From: Methanocalculus alkaliphilus
GTDB lineage: Archaea; Halobacteriota; Methanomicrobia; Methanomicrobiales; Methanocorpusculaceae
Reading direction: 5' to 3'
DNA: 64,000 nucleotides
Assembly: GCF_024170505.1 (NCBI RefSeq)
Contig: NZ_JALJYG010000001.1
Coordinates: 1-64,000, forward strand
Shown in pieces: positions 43,741-52,421 of the stretch. The notes beneath the pieces were generated by a model that worked only from the letters and a program-made list of their open reading frames with translations, was not told where the DNA came from and made no database searches. The first letter of the stretch is position 1. The number at the start of each line of letters is the position of its first letter. The position numbers and the translations under genes were made by a program.

Positions 43741-44583
43741 ATGGTAGTAAAAGTAGGCATAGCAAAACTCGGCAACATCGCCTGCGGTGTCATGGCTGAG
43801 CTTCTCCTCGACGAGCGTGCAGACCGTGAAGACATGGAAAGCTTCATGGCAACATCCGGAACAAAGATGCAGACCGAGGACATCGACCGTGTCGTCTCCA
43901 ACATGAAGGCATGGGGACCTGACTTCTGTGTCGTCGTCTCACCAAATGGTATCCTTCCAGGACCAACCGGTGCCCGTGAGGAGCTTGCAAAGGCAGGTAT
44001 CCCCGTTGTTGTCATCACCGATGACATCACATCAAAGAAAGAGAAGTTCGAAGAACTGAAGGCAAGCAACTTCGGCTACATCATCATGAAGGCAGACTCC
44101 ATGATCGGTGCCCGCCGTGAGTTCCTCGACCCCGTCGAGATGGCAGACTTCAATGGCAACCTTATCAAGGTCCTCGCACTGACCGGTGCATTCACCAAAC
44201 TCCAGGTGGCACTTGACGAGGTCATTGACCAGGTGAAGGCAGGCAAGAAGGGAGCGGACCTCGTCCTTCCAAAGATCGTCATGACCGCCGACAAGGCAGT
44301 CGATGGCGAATTTGTCAACCCCTACGCACATGCAAAGGCACGTGCAGCATACGAGATTGCACAGGGAGTTGCAGCAGTTACCGTGAAGGGCTGTTTCATG
44401 ACGAAGGAATGGGAGAAGTACATCCCAATCATCACCTCGGCACACGAGATGATGCGCCATGCCTCACTCCTCTGTGAAGAGGCACGTGAGCTTGAGAAGG
44501 CTGGCGACAGCGTCCTCCGTAAGCCCCACAAGAAGGACGGCGTCCTCGTCTCCAAGACGAAGCTCATCAGCAAGCCCGAATAA
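43741..44583 (+). CDS. mtd: F420-dependent methylene-tetrahydromethanopterin dehydrogenase
   Basis: A 280-residue Mtd, which interconverts methenyl- and methylene-H4MPT with F420. The N-terminus [20 protein letters not shown] and the conserved [20 protein letters not shown] are diagnostic. The ATG at 43741 has GAGGTG upstream; 18 extra codons in the open frame are rejected. Monocistronic: its own promoter and a T8 terminator flank it. Codon use is highly biased, as in mcr and mtr. Confidence 0.97.
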   Translation: MVVKVGIAKLGNIACGVMAELLLDERADREDMESFMATSGTKMQTEDIDRVVSNMKAWGPDFCVVVSPNGILPGPTGAREELAKAGIPVVVITDDITSKKEKFEELKASNFGYIIMKADSMIGARREFLDPVEMADFNGNLIKVLALTGAFTKLQVALDEVIDQVKAGKKGADLVLPKIVMTADKAVDGEFVNPYAHAKARAAYEIAQGVAAVTVKGCFMTKEWEKYIPIITSAHEMMRHASLLCEEARELEKAGDSVLRKPHKKDGVLVSKTKLISKPE

Positions 44584-44593
44584 ACCAACCATC

Positions 44594-44606
44594 ACTTTTT
44601 TTTCCG
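44594..44606 (+). terminator. T-run after mtd
   Basis: Eight T begin 12 nt after the mtd stop codon. Confidence 0.55.
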
Positions 44607-44662
44607 GCGATTTATCATCAGTATTATCAGGAAGAGGGCTGTAATCTGTACCTGTGATCCAG

Positions 44663-45028
44663 ATGACCACTGTCCTTATCATCGACGATTCGTCCTTTCA
44701 GCGTACAATCATCAGAAAGACCCTCAAAAACGAGGGGTTCGTGTGCATCGAAGCGAATAACGGGCGTGTTGGCCTGCATCTGATCGAAGAAGAGCGACCG
44801 GATATCATCATCGTCGATCTCCTGATGCCCGATATGGACGGAACAGAGTTTCTCACTGCCATCAGGGAGAAGGAGATAGCCATCCCTGTTATCGTTTTGA
44901 CATCAGATATCCAGGACGCAACACGGGAGAATTGTATCCGGCTTGGTGCTTCATCATTCCTGAACAAGCCGGCACGGGCCGACGAGCTGATCCCGGCTAT
45001 CAGGCTGCTGCTCCACCCCGGAGAGTGA
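44663..45028 (+). CDS. CheY-like response regulator receiver protein
   Basis: A 121-residue single receiver domain. Acidic pocket Asp8-Asp9, phospho-acceptor Asp52 (IIIVDLLMPDMDG), the Thr of VIVLTSD and the Lys of FLNKPA are all present. GTGATCC, complementary to the 16S rRNA tail, precedes the ATG at 44663. No output domain. It heads a three-gene set with CheC and a histidine kinase. Confidence 0.9.
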   Translation: MTTVLIIDDSSFQRTIIRKTLKNEGFVCIEANNGRVGLHLIEEERPDIIIVDLLMPDMDGTEFLTAIREKEIAIPVIVLTSDIQDATRENCIRLGASSFLNKPARADELIPAIRLLLHPGE

Positions 45029-45030
45029 CC

Positions 45031-45642
45031 ATGGATCTCAATACAGATGAGCTGGACGCGCTTCGGGAACTGGTGAACATCGGTGTCGGCAAGGCGGCAG
45101 GGATCCTCTCCGAGATGACCGGGTCGAGAATAGAACTCTCCATACCGGTTATCCACCTCATCAGAGGAGACCAGTATACGGAGATAGAAGCCGTGCTTGG
45201 TGAGGAGCAGTATGCAGCAGTACGGCTTGGTTTCGAGGGTGCCTTCACAGGAACTGCTTTTTCCATATTCCCGGCGAATAGCGCGGATATCCTGATTGCC
45301 GCGATCACCGGTGATGAGCCGGACCACAGCGGATCACTTGCACATTTCCACTCGATTCATGCCGAGACCCTCATGGAGGTGGGAAATATCCTCATCAACG
45401 GAGTGATGGGATCGATTACAAACATCCTTGGCACACGGCTGATCTATACCCTCCCATCATATAGCGAGGAGCCGGTGGCTCGGCTCATCCAAGAGGCCGG
45501 AAGTGACCAGCGTGAGAATATCATCGTTGCCCAGACCCGGATGTTCATTCATAATCTCAATATCGAGGGGAAGATCCTCCTGATCATGGGCGGCAGATCT
45601 CTTGACATCCTGGTCCGCAAGATACAGGAGGCACAGGATTGA
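45031..45642 (+). CDS. cheC: CheC-family phosphatase
   Basis: A 203-residue CheC-like protein. The two phosphatase signatures are DALRELVNIGVGKAAGILSE and ETLMEVGNILINGVMG, each with the E-x2-N pattern used to dephosphorylate CheY-P. It starts 2 nt after the CheY-like gene, so the pair probably acts on each other. CheD and CheA are not present nearby. Confidence 0.88.
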   Translation: MDLNTDELDALRELVNIGVGKAAGILSEMTGSRIELSIPVIHLIRGDQYTEIEAVLGEEQYAAVRLGFEGAFTGTAFSIFPANSADILIAAITGDEPDHSGSLAHFHSIHAETLMEVGNILINGVMGSITNILGTRLIYTLPSYSEEPVARLIQEAGSDQRENIIVAQTRMFIHNLNIEGKILLIMGGRSLDILVRKIQEAQD

Positions 45643-45655
45643 GAGGGGCCGCTGT

Positions 45656-46774
45656 ATGAGTATTGCAGAGTTTATTCGACCGCTCAACCAGTTTGTGGAT
45701 CTCCTTCCGGTCGGAGTCTGTATCATCGATGATGAGAAGAAGGTCCGCCTCTGGAACAGAACGATCGCCGGATGGAGCGGACGGAGCACTGAGGAGATGG
45801 TCGGCGAGCACCTTGATCGCATCTACCCGCATCTGGATGCACCGAGGTATCGGTATCGTATTGAGCAGGTCCTTGATGGGGGACCGCCTGCAGTCTTCTC
45901 CTCGCAGCTCAATGCCCCCTTCATTCCATGTCCTCTTCCGGACGGCGGGATGCGGTTACAGCATACCTCGGTGATCCGGCAGGACCGGACTGATGGCGTC
46001 CTTGCCATCATCATCATCGAGGATATCACCGAGCTGGGCCACGAGATTGTGAGGGCCCGGTCAATGCGTGATCAGGCACTCGGGGAGGTGGAGGAGCGCA
46101 AGAAAGTCGAGAAGGCACTCCTCTTCACAAATCGCAAGTTAAACCTCCTCTCAGGGATCACCCGGCATGATATCCTCAATGAGGTGACGGTACTTCTTGG
46201 GAATGCCACCTTCCTTGATGAGCTGCTCCCGGATGGCACCGATGAGAAGAAATATCTCAATACGATACTCCGTTCAACAAAACGGATCCAGGATCAGATT
46301 ACTTTTACCAGCGATTATGAAGGGCTCGGAGGGGAGGAGCCGGGCTGGTTTGATATCAGGGATGTTGCCCTGAAGGCCTTTTCACTGATCGGGTCAGATA
46401 CCATCACCCTGGATGTTCAGGAAGGCTGTTTCCAGGTCTTCGCCGATCCGATGCTCGAGAAGGTATTCTTCAGCCTCTTTGAAAACGCTCTGCGCCACGG
46501 TGGAGGGGTGACAACAATAACCATACGGTACCATATCTGCGAGGATGAGTCGGTGATATCGGTCACCGATGATGGCGCCGGCATTGCGGAAAACTTCAGA
46601 GAGAGGCTCTTTGAGAGGGGGTTTGGCAGAAATACCGGCCTTGGGCTCTTCCTCTCAAAAGAGATCCTCGAGATCACCTCTATCTCAATAGAGGAAGCGG
46701 GACGGGAAGGAGAAGGCGCCCGCTTTCTGATTCATGTTCCCAATGATAAAGTCAGAAGAGAGAAGCAGTCCTGA
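45656..46774 (+). CDS. PAS-domain sensor histidine kinase
   Basis: A 372-residue soluble kinase. A PAS domain at about residues 10-130 (LLPVGVCIIDDEKKVRLWNR), then an H box with His171 (LLSGITRHDILNEVTVLLGN), and an ATPase domain with the N box FFSLFENALRHGG, the G1 box VTDDGAGI and the G2 box GRNTGLGLFLSKEIL. It has no membrane helix, so it senses something inside the cell. The ATG at 45656 follows GAGAGGGG. It completes the CheY-CheC-kinase set and overlaps the convergent GalT-like gene by 23 nt at its 3' end. Confidence 0.88.
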   Translation: MSIAEFIRPLNQFVDLLPVGVCIIDDEKKVRLWNRTIAGWSGRSTEEMVGEHLDRIYPHLDAPRYRYRIEQVLDGGPPAVFSSQLNAPFIPCPLPDGGMRLQHTSVIRQDRTDGVLAIIIIEDITELGHEIVRARSMRDQALGEVEERKKVEKALLFTNRKLNLLSGITRHDILNEVTVLLGNATFLDELLPDGTDEKKYLNTILRSTKRIQDQITFTSDYEGLGGEEPGWFDIRDVALKAFSLIGSDTITLDVQEGCFQVFADPMLEKVFFSLFENALRHGGGVTTITIRYHICEDESVISVTDDGAGIAENFRERLFERGFGRNTGLGLFLSKEILEITSISIEEAGREGEGARFLIHVPNDKVRREKQS

Positions 46775-47681
46775 TCTCCTCGGGTAGCGTCATCACGACC
46801 GGTTCGCGGTGTATCCGTTCCATGAATGCAGAGTCGCTGATCGAATCAGGATTTGGGTTTATACGGGCGATGAGAGTGCAGAAGGCATGCATTCCATCAT
46901 GAACGCCTCCATTTTTTCCAAAGAGAATCCCCATATTGAAGGCGACTGATCCAAACGAGTGGAAGAGCCGGATGATTCTCAGGATGCCATCTGCAATCTC
47001 GTCTGCATAATGAGGGAGATCAGATACTTCCCGGAACGGGAGAAGTCCGCGGATCTCGCACTCGCCGATCGGAACAGGGTTTGCGTACCAGAGGATCTCA
47101 TCGCCGAAGAGGTGCCGGGGTCCCCCCTCCTCGGTCTCCCGGATCGTCCTCCAGTAATTGCCGGACGGGGAGTTTTTTGAGGCAGTAAGGTAGAGCCTGC
47201 AGAGAGAGGTTGGAAAAGCGTCAGCCACCCCCTGAAGATGGGGATGCAGGAGACTTGCACCGGCAGAAGGCAGGAAGTTCCAGTTGATTGACGGGTAGCC
47301 CAAATAGCTCTCAAGTGAGGATGCAGATGCGATGAGGGCATCAGAGATCTGCTCCCTGGTAAAGCTCTCAACCATATGAGCCCGTGTAATCACCGTCACG
47401 GTATGGCGATCTGCAAAGGGATAGAGATTTGGGAAGGTGACACTCTCGCCACGGGTGATCCAGTCGCCATCATCAAACGGCTCTGTTCTGGAAAAGATCC
47501 GTGATCGGCAGAACGGGCAGTCCAAAACCTCATCCCGGTATTGAAGGAGTGATGAAGCCGGATTGATATCCCGGACACCACGAACCGGGCTTATCCTGCA
47601 GGATATCCCCGTCGCATCCTCTCTCCGATAGAGTATCGTTGCGCCATTGGATCGGATGACGTCCTCTGAGAAGTAGGGCAC
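46752..47681 (-). CDS. galactose-1-phosphate uridylyltransferase-like HIT-superfamily protein
   Basis: A 309-residue GalT-family protein. CPFC near residue 56 matches a zinc site. The HIT-type motif is SLLHPHLQG near residue 147, where GalT has HPHxQ. The real substrate is uncertain, because related archaeal proteins act on other nucleotidyl-sugars. The start is a GTG at 47681, without a ribosome site; a TATA-like CTATAAAATC about 25 nt upstream suggests a leaderless mRNA. Confidence 0.72.
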   Translation of the reverse strand: MPYFSEDVIRSNGATILYRREDATGISCRISPVRGVRDINPASSLLQYRDEVLDCPFCRSRIFSRTEPFDDGDWITRGESVTFPNLYPFADRHTVTVITRAHMVESFTREQISDALIASASSLESYLGYPSINWNFLPSAGASLLHPHLQGVADAFPTSLCRLYLTASKNSPSGNYWRTIRETEEGGPRHLFGDEILWYANPVPIGECEIRGLLPFREVSDLPHYADEIADGILRIIRLFHSFGSVAFNMGILFGKNGGVHDGMHAFCTLIARINPNPDSISDSAFMERIHREPVVMTLPEEIRTASLF

Positions 47682-47716
47682 AATCTATAATATCAACGAT
47701 TTTATAGAAAAGTCTG

Positions 47717-47730
47717 CCGAAAAAAAAGAT
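47717..47730 (-). terminator. T-run after mer
   Basis: Eight T on the minus strand, about 20 nt after the mer stop codon. Confidence 0.55.
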
Positions 47731-47747
47731 GTTGGTCTGTTCCGCAC

Positions 47748-48734
47748 TTATACGACGTACTTGCCGAGGAGGCGGATGGAGTTGACCATGTCGGGTCCGA
47801 GTGGGGATCCGAAGATGATCTGGGTGACACCGGATTTGGTCAGGTCCTCGCACTTCTGTTTGACGATATCAGGGGTGCCTGCAATGGTGAATGCATCGAT
47901 CTCACCATCGCCGACGAGACCGCCGACGGTCTTGAAGTCGAAGCGGGAGAGGGCTTCCTTGATCTTTGCAACATTGTTCAGGTCAAGTCCATGCCGCTCA
48001 AGGAGTGGTGTTGGTGAACCTGCTGCGATGAATGCTGCAACAATCTTTGCTGCATTGCGCGCCTTCTTCTCGTTCATGTCGATGGACATTGCGGTGTAGG
48101 CACCGATATCGAATCCCTTCTTGCCAACCTTCTCAGTTGCGGCCTTCAGGATCGGGATGGCGACATCGAAGTCCTTGGGGTTTGATGCGTTGATGAGTGC
48201 ACCGTCTCCGACGCTTCCTGCAAGCTCAAGGACCTTTGGACCCTGTGCACCGATGTACATCGGGATGCCCTTCTTGCCGGGGAGCTGGACACCGGTGAGT
48301 TTTGCACCATCATAGTCGAAGAACTCAAGACCCTGCTTCTTGACTTCTTCACCTGCGCAGAGGGCTTTGATCTGGGTTACAGCCTCTGCAAGGCGGGTAA
48401 CAGGCTTTGAGGGGTCGATTGCAAGCTTTGGGAGGGTAGACAGGTCACCAGGTCCGATGCCCATAATTGCCCGTCCGTCTGAGATCTCGTTTAAGGTGCA
48501 GATGAACGATGCCATTGCCGCGGGGGTGTCGGTAAAGGCGTTCATGATACCGGGACCAACCTTCAGCTCGGTTGTTGCTGCCGCGATGGCTCCAAGAATT
48601 GGGTAGCAGTGGCGGTTGTTGTAGTGGTTGGTGATCCAGGCATAGTCGATATCTTTCGTCTCTGCAAGTTTGCAGTAGTTAACTACCTGCTTGACAGAGA
48701 GGTTTCCAGGCACAAATTCAATTCCATAGCTCAA
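47748..48734 (-). CDS. mer: F420-dependent methylene-tetrahydromethanopterin reductase
   Basis: A 328-residue Mer of the bacterial-luciferase fold, reducing methylene- to methyl-H4MPT with F420H2. The N-terminus SYGIEFVPGNLSVKQVVNYC and internal GPGIMNAFTDTPAAMASFI fit the family. The start codon is TTG at 48734. It has AAGGTGA at a normal 6-nt spacing, so the TTG start is well supported; no ATG is available at the proper N-terminus. Confidence 0.95.
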   Translation of the reverse strand: MSYGIEFVPGNLSVKQVVNYCKLAETKDIDYAWITNHYNNRHCYPILGAIAAATTELKVGPGIMNAFTDTPAAMASFICTLNEISDGRAIMGIGPGDLSTLPKLAIDPSKPVTRLAEAVTQIKALCAGEEVKKQGLEFFDYDGAKLTGVQLPGKKGIPMYIGAQGPKVLELAGSVGDGALINASNPKDFDVAIPILKAATEKVGKKGFDIGAYTAMSIDMNEKKARNAAKIVAAFIAAGSPTPLLERHGLDLNNVAKIKEALSRFDFKTVGGLVGDGEIDAFTIAGTPDIVKQKCEDLTKSGVTQIIFGSPLGPDMVNSIRLLGKYVV

Positions 48735-48749
48735 GGTAATTCACCTTAA

Positions 48750-48764
48750 TGAGTAAGTTACTCA
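48750..48764. promoter_or_regulatory. perfect palindrome at the mer transcription start (candidate operator)
   Basis: TGAGTAAGTTACTCA has two 7-bp arms around one base. The mer TATA-like element lies at 48771-48782 on the minus strand, so the palindrome would cover the transcription start. A repressor site is the natural reading, but the protein is unknown. Confidence 0.45.
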
Positions 48765-48770
48765 CACATG

Positions 48771-48782
48771 CTTATAAAAATT
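48771..48782 (-). promoter_or_regulatory. TATA box of mer
   Basis: AATTTTTATAAG on the minus strand, 40-50 nt before the TTG start. The 236-bp divergent region to 48970 holds only this promoter, the palindrome and a possible TATA (GATTTAAG near 48888) for the gene on the other strand. Confidence 0.55.
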
Positions 48783-48970
48783 ATCATTTGACCTTGCTCT
48801 ACATTCCAACAATACAGAAAGAGAAGGAAAAAGGTTGGAATTACTGCCTGGGAAGGGAACGAGCGGAATCTGACTCGGACTGAAAAGATTTAAGCCTTCG
48901 CGTTAATATCAAGGTACTACTGCTTTGGAAAGAAGGCAATCAACCACTGCGCATTGATCGGATACAAACC

Positions 48971-50944
48971 ATGAAGGCACTTATCATCGGACTTGGGGGA
49001 GCAGGATCACGAATCGCAGATGTACTTGCCGATCATGATCGGAGGAGTGGTACTCACAGTATCGAAGCGATAGCTATCGATACCGATTATGAGAGTATCA
49101 ATAATCTCCGCACCATCCCGCATACGCAGCGGATTGTCCTGCCATCACTTCATGTGAGCAGTTCTGGTAAAGAGAGTGAGATCCTTGACATCGCCGAAGT
49201 TATTGGCCACATCCAGCGATGCAATACAATCGAGATTGACGCCATCGTCATCTGCACAGGTCTTGGCGGAAAGCTTGCACATTCCGTCCCGTTGATCGTC
49301 GAAAAGATACGGGGATCTTTTTTTGAGCCGGTCTTTGTGATCCTCACCCTCCCGTTCAGGAGTGAGGGGAAGATGGTCGCGGCCCGGGCTGCCGATCAGA
49401 TCGAGATGATCGAGGGTGTCGTTGACGGGTGCATCCTCTTCGATAATGAGACATGGTATAAGAAGATCGCAACCGAGATGCTCCGCCTCGAGAGGACAAC
49501 GGATGACCAGCATTCAGGCGATGCCGAAGAAGAGATACCAGAGGAGAGGATCGATGGTTTCACCCTGAACCCCCGTGACCGGAACAACATCCTTAATGAA
49601 CGACTGGCACGCCGGTTTGGACTGCTTCTCCGCGCCGGAGAGTTCGTTGAAAACGGGAAGCCTGTTGCTGAAGTTGTCCTTGATGCAGGTGAGGTGCTTA
49701 ATACACTCAAAGGGATGGGGATGGCCGCGATCGGATATGCCACCGAGCTGGTTCCCCGTGATAACTTCGGTTTTCTCAGGCGGTTTACAAAAGGATACAA
49801 TGTGTACGAAGACGGGCATAAACGGGCCGCCCGTATCGTTGAGCTCTCCAAGCGGGCAATTTATCAGGAGATATCTGTTCCTTGTGATCTCACCAGTGCG
49901 AACAAGGCCCTCGTCCTGATCGCCGGACCAAGTGACGAGATATCAATGAAGGGGTTTCAGAATGTCCGCAAGTGGGTGGACCGCAGCATCGCCGGCCTTG
50001 AGATGCGTGCCGGAGACTACCCCGTCCTCTCCACAAAATATGTCGGTGTCATCATCGTGCTCGCAGGTATCAAAAATATCCCACGAATCAATGAGATCAA
50101 AGAGATGCGGGACATCTATATCGAGGAGGAGCGTGAAGAGAGGGAGCGGCAGGAGGGGTTATCAAAGGAGAAGGCAGAGCTTGAAAGAAAAGCCCGGGAG
50201 AGGGCTGAGAGGGCGGCACTCCTTCATCATGCTGAGGAGGACGAGGAAGAGCTGCCTGTCCAGGAGTGGATCCCCGAGCCGGCCAGGGAGACTCCTTTAC
50301 CCTCTCAGCCTCTGGCAGATGTACAGCAGTATCCGATGCCGGATGATGATGCCAACTGGATTTCTGCACCAGAACGGAATGATCAGGAGATCCCTGACGA
50401 AATCCAGGTGCCTCAACGGGGGGGTGGAGATGACCGGAGAAAACTCACCCTCCCCCGGCGGCAGGCGGGCGAGGTCGCCGACATCTCACGGCAGGAGCGG
50501 ATCGAAGGCCCGATATCCCCAAATGATCGGACGATGGATGCCGGTTCTTTCCGGATGAAGGGTCACCCGGTCGAGAAAGGAAGGACTGATACCGCATCCA
50601 TCTCATTAAGCCCGATGGTACAGGCCAGGGACGGATCCTTTGAGGCGAAGGCAGTCGCGTTGAAGACACACTTCTCCCGGCCCCGTGATGCTGCAATCGA
50701 TGAAAAAGATATGTTCTCAATTAAAAGCCAGACCTCGCAGCCTCGCGATGATGTACTGATGGGGAAGGGATCTTCGGCTTCCCGGGTCAGAAGACCGGAT
50801 GATTCTGCATATTTTGGTAAATCGGGGTCAATTCAGGTGAAGGGAGAGTCGGAGTCCCGCCATGAGGAGAGGGAAGTGAAGAAGAAGCAGGCATCTCCTG
50901 TCAGGGATGAGGAGGAGGGAGATGGCGGGATCACATGGATCTGA
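48971..50944 (+). CDS. divergent tubulin/FtsZ-superfamily protein with long charged C-terminal tail
   Basis: A 657-residue protein. The N-terminal part has the GTP-binding layout of FtsZ: T1 loop GLGGAGSR (residues 7-14), T2-like AIDTDYESIN, and a VFVILTLPFRSEG strand like the FtsZ VTLPFxxEG. The tubulin signature loop is altered to CTGLGGKLAHS (from residue 95) in place of GGGTGTGxxP. The T7 region near residue 240 keeps an acidic LDAGEVLN. From about residue 395 a highly charged coiled region and a ~220-residue disordered tail follow. It is not canonical FtsZ1, FtsZ2 or CetZ. No ribosome site precedes the ATG, so a leaderless start is likely. Confidence 0.75.
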   Translation: MKALIIGLGGAGSRIADVLADHDRRSGTHSIEAIAIDTDYESINNLRTIPHTQRIVLPSLHVSSSGKESEILDIAEVIGHIQRCNTIEIDAIVICTGLGGKLAHSVPLIVEKIRGSFFEPVFVILTLPFRSEGKMVAARAADQIEMIEGVVDGCILFDNETWYKKIATEMLRLERTTDDQHSGDAEEEIPEERIDGFTLNPRDRNNILNERLARRFGLLLRAGEFVENGKPVAEVVLDAGEVLNTLKGMGMAAIGYATELVPRDNFGFLRRFTKGYNVYEDGHKRAARIVELSKRAIYQEISVPCDLTSANKALVLIAGPSDEISMKGFQNVRKWVDRSIAGLEMRAGDYPVLSTKYVGVIIVLAGIKNIPRINEIKEMRDIYIEEEREERERQEGLSKEKAELERKARERAERAALLHHAEEDEEELPVQEWIPEPARETPLPSQPLADVQQYPMPDDDANWISAPERNDQEIPDEIQVPQRGGGDDRRKLTLPRRQAGEVADISRQERIEGPISPNDRTMDAGSFRMKGHPVEKGRTDTASISLSPMVQARDGSFEAKAVALKTHFSRPRDAAIDEKDMFSIKSQTSQPRDDVLMGKGSSASRVRRPDDSAYFGKSGSIQVKGESESRHEEREVKKKQASPVRDEEEGDGGITWI

Positions 50945-50946
50945 AC

Positions 50947-51900
50947 TCAGAGAACCCGTGATATCGGGATGGTCCCGGCACCAATCTCGGTCTTCATTCT
51001 GATGCCGCATTCAGCAACACGCGCAATCAGGTTCATACCACTATAACTGACGATCGAAGACTGATAGGGATCTCCCGGAATGCCAAGGATGCCCGATCCT
51101 ATGGCGGCAGGTATTTCAAATCCATTTGACTGAAGGGCTCTCATCAGTACCGTCGCCTCAGGAACTGCAACTGTTGGGATATTTCTGACATTTGCAAGGA
51201 CGATACCTTTTTTTGTCCTGCAATATTCTCCGATCGAGGTCATCTGCGCTGATATGAAGAGCTGGAGAGGATCAACGGTCGAGCCCTTATAGCCGATGAG
51301 ATGGGTGAAACCTTCAGCCACGGTCTTATTGACGCTGAGGCACCCGCCATACGCCATTCTGACAGGTATTCCATGATGCTGCAGGACACCGTCCATCGTG
51401 ATACTGCAAATTGTCAGAAGGCCGGTATGTCCTTTGGGTATTCTGGGATCGGTGTCGATGAAGGTATAGGTTCCAAAGAACCCAAGCATCTCTCTGATCA
51501 CCTCATCACAGGCTTTCGATACGAGATCCAGATCCTCATCCTTCACATACGAGAGATTGTATGCGACATCACCGGTACAGGTCTCAGGGTTGAGGCTGCT
51601 CCGGAAGGCAAGCCTTTCGAGTTTTGAGATGACAAAACCTATCCGGTCCCCGACGAGTGCGCTCTCGGTCTCTGCGATCCCAAGGCTCGTCAGGACACGC
51701 CCACGGTTCCCGACCTTCCGGGTAAACCCCATCTCATCGAGGTTCTGGAGATAATACTGGACTGCGCGATCAGAGAGGACGAAGCCCTGCTCGGCCATCA
51801 GCTCGGAGAGGTGCTTGGCACCCATGGGATCCGGTGATTCCCGAAGGATCCTGAGTATCTCAAGGCATTTTCGCTCAGTTCCCGGATCAGTCTCTCGCAT
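50947..51900 (-). CDS. NrpR-like transcriptional regulator (winged helix plus one NRD/DUF128 domain)
   Basis: A 317-residue protein. An N-terminal winged helix at about residues 1-70 (KHLSELMAEQGFVLSDRAVQ) is followed by one NRD domain (DUF128) with NVRNIPTVAVPEATVLMRAL. NrpR represses nitrogen genes and responds to 2-oxoglutarate; Methanothermobacter-type NrpR has two NRDs, whereas this has one. GAGGAG lies 6 nt before the ATG at 51900, supporting that start over longer frames. It overlaps the upstream Dcd-family gene by 14 nt. Confidence 0.82.
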   Translation of the reverse strand: MRETDPGTERKCLEILRILRESPDPMGAKHLSELMAEQGFVLSDRAVQYYLQNLDEMGFTRKVGNRGRVLTSLGIAETESALVGDRIGFVISKLERLAFRSSLNPETCTGDVAYNLSYVKDEDLDLVSKACDEVIREMLGFFGTYTFIDTDPRIPKGHTGLLTICSITMDGVLQHHGIPVRMAYGGCLSVNKTVAEGFTHLIGYKGSTVDPLQLFISAQMTSIGEYCRTKKGIVLANVRNIPTVAVPEATVLMRALQSNGFEIPAAIGSGILGIPGDPYQSSIVSYSGMNLIARVAECGIRMKTEIGAGTIPISRVL

Positions 51901-52327
51901 GAACAACTCCTCTGCTGTCCTGATACCTGCCATTGTAGAGCTCTCCGCCACCAGCCACCTCATGGAGGACCATCTGGACGAGGCGCGTATGTGGCGCAAG
52001 AAGAATATCTTCAATACCCATATTTGTGCAGCAGAGCGTCAGCTGCCCCCGGAAACCGGGATCGACATACCCTGCACCCAGAAGAAGACCCCGCCTCCCA
52101 TAGGATGAGCGTCCCCTGAGGGTAGCAGCGATGTCTGATGGCAGCTCAACCCATTCGAGTGTTGGAACGAGCGTACACTGCCCCCTGATGAGAACGGTCT
52201 CCTCGGAGATCCTGAGATCATACGAGGCAGGCTGAAGGCAGGCTTCATCAAACGGCCTGATGACAAGATCTCCTGCGCCACTGTCATCTCCAAGCCGGCT
52301 GCGGATCACTCCCGCTGATAGCACCAT
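51887..52327 (-). CDS. dCTP deaminase/dUTPase-family protein
   Basis: A 146-residue protein of the Dcd/Dut trimeric family. The signature GRSSYGRRGLLLGAGYVDPGFRGQ is visible as RGRSSYGRRGLLL and GYVDPGFRG. The catalytic glutamate of dCTP deaminases, expected in an LTLE context, appears as LTLCC (Cys99), so deamination is doubtful; dUTPase activity may remain. It is also shorter than usual Dcd (~185-205). The start is the ATG at 52327 with AGGTG just upstream; a GTG at 52330 is equally possible. Overlaps the NrpR-like gene. Confidence 0.72.
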   Translation of the reverse strand: MVLSAGVIRSRLGDDSGAGDLVIRPFDEACLQPASYDLRISEETVLIRGQCTLVPTLEWVELPSDIAATLRGRSSYGRRGLLLGAGYVDPGFRGQLTLCCTNMGIEDILLAPHTRLVQMVLHEVAGGGELYNGRYQDSRGVVHARD

Positions 52328-52421
52328 CACCTAGTATATCAGCAGAGAGGAGATTAAGAATGTCGGATGATCCGGGATCGGCATCCAAATAGTTTCATAG
52401 CATATCGTATGATTGGATTCT

